Positions 13,119 through 23,867 of a DNA stretch of 64,000 nucleotides are shown here, in pieces. The stretch lies in contig JANTQA010000075.1 in NCBI GenBank assembly GCA_027625915.1, forward strand, positions 2,666,001 through 2,730,000, written 5' to 3'. Origin of the DNA: Anaeramoeba flamelloides (Eukaryota; Metamonada; Anaeramoebidae). Every line of letters starts with the position of its first letter. Positions within the stretch are counted from its first letter, which is position 1. The translations under genes were made by a program, and so were the position numbers. The notes below the pieces were generated by a model. That model saw only the letters and a program-made list of their open reading frames with translations, was not told the DNA's origin and made no database searches.

Positions 13119-13879
13119 AACAATAATGAGTACCATTTTTCATGTTATTTAAGATTATTTACCTTTTAGTTTTTCCAAAAAAGCGAGAAATACTTTTTGT
13201 TTGTCACATTAAACTATCAAGAAAAGATAGTAGTTAAAATCTTCATAATAGCAAATTATTTTACATAATAAATAACTCTAAATTTTAAGAGATCTTCATA
13301 TTTTTTTCAAGGTTATCACATAAGTGTGTATTTATAATTTGTGTGTTAATTTTCACATGAATATCAAATTTCTTTCAAGAAAATACTCAAAACATTAAAC
13401 TTAAAAAAATTAAAAACTCTCTTAGAAAAATAAGTATCTTTCCTTATATTCTTCCTAATGTAATTTCTCCTACTTAATTGATTATAGTCTCAAACTGTCT
13501 AAAATCTGAAAAAACATTCAAAAAGCAAAGCACTGATAATTTCATTCATTAAATTTAACTTTTTAATTATTTTTAATATTTGTAAGTATTTCTGCCTTTT
13601 CTTTACTTCTGTAAACCCAATTCTTCAAAAAATCAAAAAACTTGTTTTTGTCTTTTGAAATAAAACATTATTATTGAATCCTAACTCTTATCTAAATATC
13701 CAGAGACAGGCAAAAGGTGTAAAATGAAAAATTAACACGGAAAGTTACTAAAAAAAAAGAAAAACGAAAAAAAAGTGCAGAAAAGGTGCTTTATTGAAAT
13801 TTTCTATTTTTCTTGATGAATTTATTTTAAGAAAGAAATGAGTAAAGATTATGAAAAAAAAAAATTGAAAAAAGAAATT

Positions 13880-15784
13880 TTAATTAATTGTATTGTAACT
13901 GAAAATCACTTCTGCTTCAAGATTTTCGGTATTTAATCGATTTCTTCGTGGATTCATAATATAAGTGACATGTGAAAAGACTCTTTCAACTTCACATGAA
14001 GTAGGCTCCATAACTAACAAGTTCAAAAAAATGTTTGGACAAATCTCCAAAAAACTTGTTTTTTTTCCAGTCCAGTATAGGTGAGGCGAATGACAAGATT
14101 CATCTTTTTTTCATCAAAAAATTTTGAAAGTCAATGAACTGACCAATCAAATCTCCACGTAGGTATTTACGCATCTTATCACATAGTTTATTTTCGTCTT
14201 CAATAAGTGGATTAATGTGTTCAGGGCATAAGTAAAAAATGCGTATAAATGATTCTATTGGCATCTTCCCATCGTGGCTTGTATCTTCTTATTTTATTGA
14301 GAAAATCCATAATTTTCCCCATCGTTCCGCTATTAACCGATAAATTGATTATTTTTGCATAATCTTTCCCACTCATTTTAAATAACCAAGTTTCGATATT
14401 TCGCCATCTATTTAAAGTATCTTTTCGGAGTTGTCGTTCTTGAATTCCATCTATCAAAGGTGTAAATAGTCTTGAAAAATATTCAATGAAACGGAGGTCT
14501 TGTATGCTTCCTTCATTCGACAAACATTTTATCATTTGATTCGCAGTTTCTGATGTTTCCTCCTTGGTTATAAAAGTAAGTAAGTTTTTGCGTCTCATGA
14601 ACACATCTGAAACACATTTTAACCAAGTTCCCCAGCGTGTTTTTGAAGGAAGAGATATGTCAGTTATGTTTTGACTTCTCCATCGCTTCTTACGGCCTGC
14701 TTGTATTCCCCTCTTAAAAAACACACGAACCAATTTACATAATCCATTGATGTTTGGAAAAGACTCCATTAATTTTTGTGAAATGAGATGCAGTAAGTGT
14801 GCAGCACATAAAGTGTGTTGTATTGCATATTGTTCGTTTAATCGTCTTCCTAATGAAACACATGCTCTTGCACCATCAGTAACAAAATTTGTAATTTGTT
14901 GCCAATCAATCTCGTATTCAAGTAATGTTTCTTCCAGGAGTTTTTGCAATGAAGAAGCATCGCATCTATCCATTTCTTTGACTTTGAGACACAATCGGAA
15001 ATCCAAGTTGGTTACCACAACAGCACACAAACTGCGTGAAGTGATGTCAGTAGTTTCGTCCATCATTAGACAAAACCTCTGTCCAACAAGTACTCTTTTC
15101 ATGTTACTCTTTTTTCTCTTCAAGAACTCGTACTATTGACCTTCGCACAGTTCTTATTGAAGGAATTGAACCAAGTGATCGAAACGCAACAATCGAATCT
15201 CGATTGACCAATCGATGAAATTTATCAATTGGCACAGAAGCTTGCAGGAAGGTTTGTGTGACTCTGTCTACACTATCCTGGATGATTAGCTCTGATGCGG
15301 TCTGACCATTTGGTCCAAAACCTCTTCTGTGTTTACTAGTCAATAAATGTCTTTTCATACTGTATCGCGAACCACAAATAGTGGCACCGCATTTCCGACA
15401 TAGTATCTGATAAAAGCCCCCCTTTTTTATCTTTTCTTTATTCGACTCAAGAAAAGTAAAACAATTCATATCGGGTTCTTTTAGAATCTCAACCAAGTTA
15501 CTTAGGTTCACCTATTGAAAAAAAAAAGAAAAGAAAAGAAAAAGAAAAAAAAAATAAATATTAGTTGAGTTCTTTGGGATTAATTATCAAAATAATTTTA
15601 CTCTTGTTTTCGTTTCAATCTTTTCAACAGAATTTGAAACAATGATTGTGTTTTTATTATTTAAAACAGTATCTCTTTGTTTCTTCTTCTTTCTTCGATT
15701 CTTCCTCCTCACTTTCAATTTCTGACGAACTGAAATGGATGTGTTTGGTTTAGAAATTTGAATTCTTTTTCGTGACACGCTCAT
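13880..15784 (-). pseudogene. hAT transposase, decayed
   Basis: Exon 1 runs from the ATG at 15784 to 15602, followed by a GT-AG intron 15601-15512 and the main exon. Domains in order: a BED-like zinc finger (LCRKCGATICG with HLLTSKH); the catalytic region with MMDETTDITSRSL, VTDGARACVSLG, the CAAHLLHLI motif and SKTRWGTWL; and a C-terminal dimerisation segment near 13.9-14.0 kb (EPTSCEVERVFSHV, NPRRNRL). At least three breaks separate these: a one-base shift in an A run near 15115, a shift near 14225, and further frame changes between 14050 and 14100. The protein cannot be made whole from this copy, unless some homopolymer indels are assembly errors. Confidence 0.88.
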
Positions 15785-15960
15785 AAACACTTAAAGTGAA
15801 ATATGATTAAAAAAAAATGAATTTAAATCAGTTGAAATTCTTTTTCAACCACTTTACGGTGACGTAGACGCCTTAAAATACTAAAATGAACACGTACTCC
15901 GTGTTTTGGATTTTTTCGTGATGACTCGACACGGAAAAAAACTTCAGAATTGCTTTCTTT

Positions 15961-16110
15961 ACTCCTCTCTAACAATGGTGTATTTTTAGTGAGGAGTTAT
16001 TTTATGATTTAAAAAATAAAACTCTATTACTCTTTTCTGAATAAGAGTATTAAAGTTTAAATAATAAAAGAACATACAAATTCAAGCAACTCACTTAAAT
16101 AAAAGTGAGT
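15961..16110. repeat. Three consecutive hairpins in the hAT 5' subterminal region
   Basis: Three separate inverted repeats follow one another: ACTCCTC/GAGGAGT (15961-15967 with 15991-15997), TACTCTT/AAGAGTA (16028-16034 with 16043-16049) and ACTCACTT/AAGTGAGT (16089-16096 with 16103-16110). All lie inside the hAT element. hAT transposases often bind subterminal repeats, so these could be such sites (inference). Confidence 0.6.
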
Positions 16111-16174
16111 CATTAGGAAAAAAAACACTTTTAGATCATTTTTTATACACCGTTTGCCTTTCTCTGTAAATATC

Positions 16175-17444
<1,270 letters not shown>

Positions 17445-19249
17445 ACAAATTACATTTTTTTTCTTTTTTTATTTCCTTAGAAACAATCTTGAAGGACACA
17501 GAGACTTGATTCATTACCATTATTAATTTCTGTTTTTTTTTTATTTTTATTTTGATTTTTTAAAATTATCCATCCCAACAATATTTTATTTCTTTACAAA
17601 TTTATATTTTTTTTTTTTTTACAAGTAAACTTTTTTTTATCATGATCAGATTTATTTAAAGCTCATTTTTGTACTCTTTTTTTTTTTTATTATTTTTGTT
17701 CTTTTCAAAAAGAAACCTTAAAAAAATTTATAAAAATAATAAATAAATACCTTTTTTTCAAATTTTGATTTTTATTTAAAATTTCTTTTTTATTTTATTT
17801 TTACAAGAATTATTCTTTGATTCATGCAAAAAAAATAAAAATTAGAAGAGTGAGTAGCTTTACTTACATTGCAAAATCACCAAAAAGTGGATGCTCTGAA
17901 AAATTATATTTTTTTTTTCATTATTTTAATTGGCTACTTGTAAAAATAATTGTTGGCATATTTTATAGATTAAAAATTTTTTGTTTTTGGAGCCTGTATA
18001 AGAAAAAAATAATCAAATTTTACTCTTTTCAAAAATTTACTCAAGAATTAATATTATACTGGGATTTGAATATTTAATGGGATACAATTTCAATTGATTA
18101 TCTTTTTTCTTTTTGAAAGATTGTCTGTTTTTGAATTTTTAATTTTCCAAAGTTAAATCATTTTCAAGTCAATTACGCCCAGTTAGTATGATTAAATTAC
18201 ATGATTCTTCAGAGTTTGAATTGATATTAGAAGAAAAAATATTATTTTAGAAATTTCAATTATTGAAATAATTTTTTCTTTTTTTTACTATTTTTTTTTT
18301 GATAGGTAATTCATGAAAAAATGTTTTTTTTATTGCATTTCTATAGTGACTCCTAAGGTAATCATATATTATTTTAATGTTATTGAAAGAATAAAAATGA
18401 TTGTCGACAAATAATTTTTATTTATATTGTGATGTTATTTGTATCTTTAATTGAAGATCAAAACTAATATTGTTTTTTTTTTTTAATGAAATACTTGGAA
18501 TTTTCGTTTTTCAATTTTTAAGAAAATATATTGATTTATTCAATTTATTCAATTTATATTATACGGGTGTCAGATATTCTTCAATGTACATTATTCTATT
18601 TTTTTTTTTTTTGTTCTTCAAAGGTCAATTAGAAAAAATAATTGATATTTGAAAAAAAAAATTGGGCCACTTTGACTGAATACGAGTTTATTACTTTAGA
18701 AGATTTTCTAATAATTTACTTTGGCTTCTGAATTTGTTTGAGGGCATATAAGTCATTAAATTAATTTTCTATACATAAAGGTATTCATTATTATTAAACC
18801 TAAACCATTTTTTTATAAAAATTCTTTTTCACAATGCTTTTTACTGATATTTTTTATCAAACAAAACCAAAATAAAGAATAATATTTCAAAGATTAAAGG
18901 TGGGAGATTGGATAATCAAAAAAAAAAAAAAATCAATTACAAAACATTTGACCTCAAGAAATTGAAAAATCTGAGAAAAAATAAAAATTTATTTTAGTAA
19001 GAATTTTCAATTTCTAATTTAAGTAAGTACACTTTTTAATACAGAATCCAATTAATCAAATAAGCTACCAAAAATATTGTTTTATTTATTTATAATTCTT
19101 TTAGATAAGGGATAAAATGTTTTTTTTAGAAAAAAAAAAGAGTTTGGGTTGTAAAATGAGCTTGTATAGGTTGATGAAAATTCTTTTTTTTTTTTCTTAT
19201 TAATTTTTTTTGTTTGAAATTCAAATTTTTTTTGAACAATTAATTTCTC
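17445..19249. other. Intergenic, actin 3' flank
   Basis: Very AT-rich with many T runs. No gene is seen. At 18660-18679 there is TTGGGCCACTTTGACTG, which matches the right end of the TIR element at 39587-40256 and may be a solo end. Confidence 0.5.
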
Positions 19250-19811
19250 TTAAGGTTTACAATCCCTGAAATTTGAAAAAAGATTATCTTGTGTAATTTA
19301 TTACCACATGTTAATTTGGTTCTTAGCTGATCGATCTTGTACTTGGTATGGATTATAATAGTGGTTCAAAATGGCAATTTTTGACAATTTATTTTTTTTT
19401 TTTCCCAAATCCGAATTGAAGAGTTTAAGATTAATAGATTGATAGCTGTTCAAGAATAACTTTTGAATTTTGGGTTGAATAAAAGAATCTTGATTTACTT
19501 TTTTGTCAATTAACTAAATGAAAAAATAACATTTTTTAAAAGCTCCCAATAAAACCAAACTTAATTAAAAATTTCAATCAACAACCTACAAACCACCTTT
19601 TTTTATAACTTAAGTTACAGCCAATTAATCTTAAACTCTTCAAATCAGTGTTGGGAAAAAAAAAAAAATAAATTGTCCAAAATTGCCATTTTGAACCACT
19701 ATTATAATCCATACCAAGTACAAGATCGATCAGCTAAGAACCAAATCGACAACTCAAGGCACCCTACACAAGATAATTTTTTTTTCAAATTTCAGGGATT
19801 GTTATCCTTAA
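19250..19811. mobile_element. TTAA-flanked foldback element, family A copy 1
   Basis: A 562-bp element bounded by TTAA at both ends. The left end reads TTAAGGTTTACAATCCCTGA; the right end reads the reverse complement with a few differences. The arms, nearly 200 bp each, include TTGGTTCTTAGCTGATCGAT and a GTTCAAAATGGCAATTTT motif. Non-coding. The TTAA flanks fit a piggyBac-type target site (inference). Confidence 0.85.
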
Positions 19812-19913
19812 AATATCAAAGTTTGTTTCAAAAAAAAATTGGATTGGGTTATATGGGAAAGGTTTGTAATAATATTTAAAATTAATTTATTTACTATATA
19901 CGTTATACGCTAC

Positions 19914-20376
19914 TCCAGTGATCAAAATAATGCATTTCCAACAACTATAATCCATATTTCAAAATAAAATACGTGATTATTTTCTTCTTTTCCCCTTGAA
20001 AACATCTATTTTCATAGCTCAAATAGTATACCCAAGCTCGAAACAATTGTAAAATTAAATAATTTGATATTTTAAGTAAAATTTAAATTAGGAATGTAAT
20101 TTGTGTTCAAATTTTTATGAAATATTGTTGATTTATGTTTTTTTTTGAAGATAAAAAGTTTCTGATAATTTACTCTATTTTTTGAGATAAAATTTTGCAA
20201 TTTGATCCTTTATTTTTAGAATTTTCTTTTCTAATAATCGAACTTTCAGAAACCAGTACTATATTTAATTATCGTTTATTGTTTTTTCTTTGATCCTTTT
20301 GATGTACAGGTTTTCTATAGTAATAAAAAACGCTCATTATTTTTAAAAACTAAACTAAAAGTCAAAATTTTCCACA
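19914..20376. mobile_element. MITE-like element, family C copy 2 (right end decayed)
   Basis: Begins GTGATCAAAATAATGC and contains TATAATCCATATTTCAAAAT, matching 35404-35878 in order and orientation. The right part resembles the other copies up to about 20345 and then degrades. Non-coding. Confidence 0.5.
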
Positions 20377-20673
20377 CAGTTAAAACGTTCCAAACAATCA
20401 CTATAATACAATTCAATTAAAATGGGAGATAATTTCGATTTTTGTAAACTATGAAAATCATTTTTTCATCATTTAGTTTTTGTTTTAATTTCATTGTTTG
20501 AATTACATCATTTGTTACGTTCTCGATCAAAATTTTTTTCAAGACATGATAAAAGGTCAAAGTTAGTTGTACCAAATAGAAGAACTCAAATGAAATTAGT
20601 TGGTAGTATCGAACCTTTTAATCGATCAATAATCCTAATAGAATTTCAACAAATTTACTAATGTGTTTTTTTG

Positions 20674-20890
20674 TTTGCCAATCTCAAAATTTTTAACACA
20701 CCCATGATTTATTTGTATTGGTAATTATTTATTTATTGTTTTTTGAGTATTGTAATTTATAAAAAAGTATTAATTTTTCAATTAGTGAATGGTTCTAATT
20801 TGGTAAATCTTCTTGAATTGATTAAATAAGTTTTTTTTTTTCACAAATCAAATTTAGGTGTGTTAAAAATTTTGAATTGGGGTTTAGATT
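20674..20890. mobile_element. Short inverted-repeat element related to family B
   Basis: CAAAATTTTTAACACACC at about 20685 is mirrored by GGTGTGTTAAAAATTTTG at about 20857. The right end, reverse-complemented, starts TAAACCCCAATTC, close to the family B terminus. It is about 215 bp, a small relative of the mariner-like MITEs. Confidence 0.5.
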
Positions 20891-20989
20891 ATATTTTTCT
20901 GTATGCTTTATTTTAACAAACATGTAACTTTGACCTTTAATAAATAATTACCAAACCATAAATAGGCTCACACAATCTTTTATCTGAAA

Positions 20990-21425
20990 AAGAATTTAAA
21001 GAAATCATATTATTCTTAAACAAAAACTAGAATTTGATCAATTAAATGAAAATAGGAATTTCAAAATTCATTTTGGGAATTCCTTTAGAAATAAAAAGTA
21101 ATTTGTTTTCAAAAAATTTTCCAAATAACTGTATTTTCATGATGAATTAAAAATAAAAAACAAGTAAAGAAGAATTAATGATATCAAAAGTTAAGGATAC
21201 CAAAAGAAATAATAAGATTTTTTTTATGTTAGTGTTGATGAATTTTTTTATTTTTTTGAATTCCATTTTTTTGTTGGTTTGAAAATATTTTTTGCTAAGG
21301 ATATCTGACACTCTTAGATTTGACAAATATTCAATATATTTGGTTAAACAATTGAAATGATTTGAAAGATTCAGTTTAACAAAAATTCTGGCACTTAAAA
21401 ATTAAAAAATGTACTTACTCCCTTA
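20990..21425. repeat. Dispersed repeat shared with about 11600-12105
   Basis: Same ordered motifs as the partner at 11.6 kb (TTAAATGAAAATAGGA, AAATTCATTTTGGG, GGATATCTGACAC, ATATATTTGGTTA). Ends in TTACTCCCTTAAAT. Non-coding. Confidence 0.5.
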
Positions 21426-21479
21426 AATATAAATATTCTGAAATAAAACGTTATTATATACATTTTTTTAATTGATATA

Positions 21480-21995
21480 TAAACGCCATTCCAAAAATTT
21501 TTGCACATCAGAAAATCAAAAATAGGAATCCAAAAACTCAATTTATTAAATTTTTCCAAACCTAACATAAAACTACAGATAAATTACATTGTATTAATGT
21601 TTTTATAAGAAATTGTTCCCATCCAAATATAACGAAAAAATAAAAAGTGGTGTATCCAAAATAATCAAACGAGCTCAACAAAAAATGTAGTAGTAAATAT
21701 GTTGAAATTTCACCAATAATTATTGATCTACTAAAATGATCAGATACCATTGTCAGTATGTAATTTTCCAATTTAACAAACTTAACATTAACTTTCTATC
21801 AACCATCATTAAAAAAAATTCCAGATCTAAACAAACAGATGACGTAACTGGATAAAAGGAAATGAAAACAAAAACCCCAAGACAAAAAATGAAATAGTTT
21901 CAAAAAATAAAACTATTTCTAAATTGAATGTAAAGTGTAGTTTATTTATTCTTTCAACTGTTTAAACTGTGTCCTAATTTTTGGAATTAGGTTTA
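21480..21995. mobile_element. Tc1/mariner-like MITE, family B copy 2
   Basis: A 516-bp element. It starts TAAACGCCATTCCAAAAAT and ends with the reverse complement of TAAACCTAATTCCAAAAATT. TA borders. More diverged than copies 1 and 3. Non-coding. Confidence 0.75.
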
Positions 21996-23867
21996 CTGTC
22001 TTATAATTTGAGGGTAAATAAAAAAATCTCTCAGATTTCAAAAAATATTTATAGATTTGGTTAAGGAATATTTAAAATAAAGCAACCATAGGAATCCTAT
22101 GAATCAAAAAATAGGGAAATAAGACTCTTTATTTCTTAAGATCCAGAAGAAGGATTATATTTCGAATTTTTTGGAATTTGTAATTTTACCTGATCATATT
22201 CTTCATTGTAAGTTAGTACAGTTATCTTAAATCCAAGCTTTTTGTTCTAAGTCCATTTTTTTCTGAGGTTGTGATTGGAAACTAGAAATTACTTCAATTA
22301 GAACAAATATGGTTGGGTTTAGGTTTTAACTACACACTTCCAATTAAGAATCTCATCTTGAAAAAATACTTTTTCCAAAAATTTCAAATATAATGTTTCT
22401 TATGGATCTCTATAAATAAAGAGTCTAATTTACCTATGTTTTGATTCCTATAACTCCTATTGTTGCTTTTTTTTGACATAGTCCTTCAAGAAATGATTTG
22501 AAGAATTCTGTTTCTTATAGTGGGTTGTTTTCAAAATTTAAAAAATGAACTGACCCCCTTAAATTTTCAAGAAGATTTTTTTAGATTGTTGCTCGATAAG
22601 TGAAGAAAAATGAATAAAAAAACTTTTTACATAGACAGGAATACTAGAGTGATGGGGTATGTTGTTTCCACAAGATCTCAAATTTAAATGTTGGAGTTGA
22701 TCTAAATAGACACGAACATTCTGTACAATCAAAGAATTCACAAGTTTAACAAAAACCAGAGCAACTATCTCAAGAAAAAGATGTTCTGCTACAATGAAAT
22801 TTACTTTAAAGAGCCTTTCATTATTCTAAACAAAAAACAAAGCTTTTATTGTTTTAACATCGAGAAAGAAAAAGTTTCTTTTCAGGATCTCATAAAAAGA
22901 GGTCAATATTTCAGGATATGTTGAAAAAGGGTTAAACTCTGAAAAACAATCTCTCCAAGTTTGTTGAGGAATGAAAGTTCTTGTTGTTAAAACTTTTTTT
23001 TTTTTTGTTTGATTGTTTTTTTTATGCAAAGCCGAGGGTTAAGTAATAGCAAGTTAAACTTGAAAACCAAAAATACAAAAATTCGTTTACCAAACTTGTG
23101 ATCTTAGAAGTTAGTCAAGAAACAAACCAAAACAAAAACTTTTTTGGATTTACTTAATTATCGATTTTTTCTTTACAAGAGTGTTTTTCATGAAAACTGA
23201 AATTGAAAAAAAATAATTTGAACATTTTCAAACTGTTTTTTTTTATAGTGTGAATTGTATAAACAAATAAGATTGTAATTTTAAGTCAATCAGAGACAAT
23301 TTCCGGAATTAGTCCTTTTCGCTCTTCAAAATTTGGTTAAAGAACAATCTTATTCAAGAATTTCTCTGAATAATTTACCAAGAATGAATACGTTAATCAT
23401 AAACCAAGTAAAGATTTTGGTTTTTGATCTCAAAACCAACTATCAAGAGTGTTAATTTTTTCCAACTTTCACTAAATGAATTGGAAGTTAGGTGTGATCA
23501 GAACCTTTGAGAACTTTTGGGAAATTTGTCTTCATTCAGTTTTTCGATAAAGGGTAAAATAAAAAAAATATAATCTCGAAAATCAATCTTTTTATAAGAT
23601 CTTTCTGTTGTTTCATGTAAACTTCTGAATTCAGACTTTAAAAGATCTTAGCATAATCTTTGCAAACTTTTACAATAATTGGGAAATTTGTTTTTATTAT
23701 TGACGTTTTTTGATCTACTCCTTCAAAACCAAGAATAAATATATTTGAAAATTTTTAACTCTAAAGCCGAAGTGATTAGCACGTATTCATTTTTTTTTAT
23801 TTTTTCAAATTTCCAAAAATAAAAAATTATTTTAAATTTTTTTCTTGTTTTTTTCAAAAACTTAATT
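21996..23867. other. Intergenic with a possible gene relic at about 22559-23029 (minus)
   Basis: No confident gene. On the minus strand from 23029 to 22559 one frame stays protein-like (TTRTFIPQQTWRDCFSEF, then VYLDQLQHLNLRSCG) with a single stop between. This is unusual for such AT-rich DNA but matches no family I recognise, so it may be a dead gene or chance. The last part holds the upstream flank of the kinase-like gene. Confidence 0.35.

Larger units (their letters stand above)
13693..16174 (-). mobile_element. hAT-superfamily DNA transposon with target duplication
   Basis: The element proper is 13701-16166 (2466 bp). Its left end is CAGAGACAGGCAAAAGGTGT and its right end, reverse-complemented, CAGAGAAAGGCAAACGGTGT: 18 of 20 match. 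Both sides are flanked by the same 8 bp, TAAATATC (13693-13700 and 16167-16174), the length of duplication hAT elements make. Inside, on the minus strand, is a hAT transposase gene with a short intron. The 5' subterminal part of the element carries three small hairpins. It sits directly upstream of actin. Confidence 0.93.
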
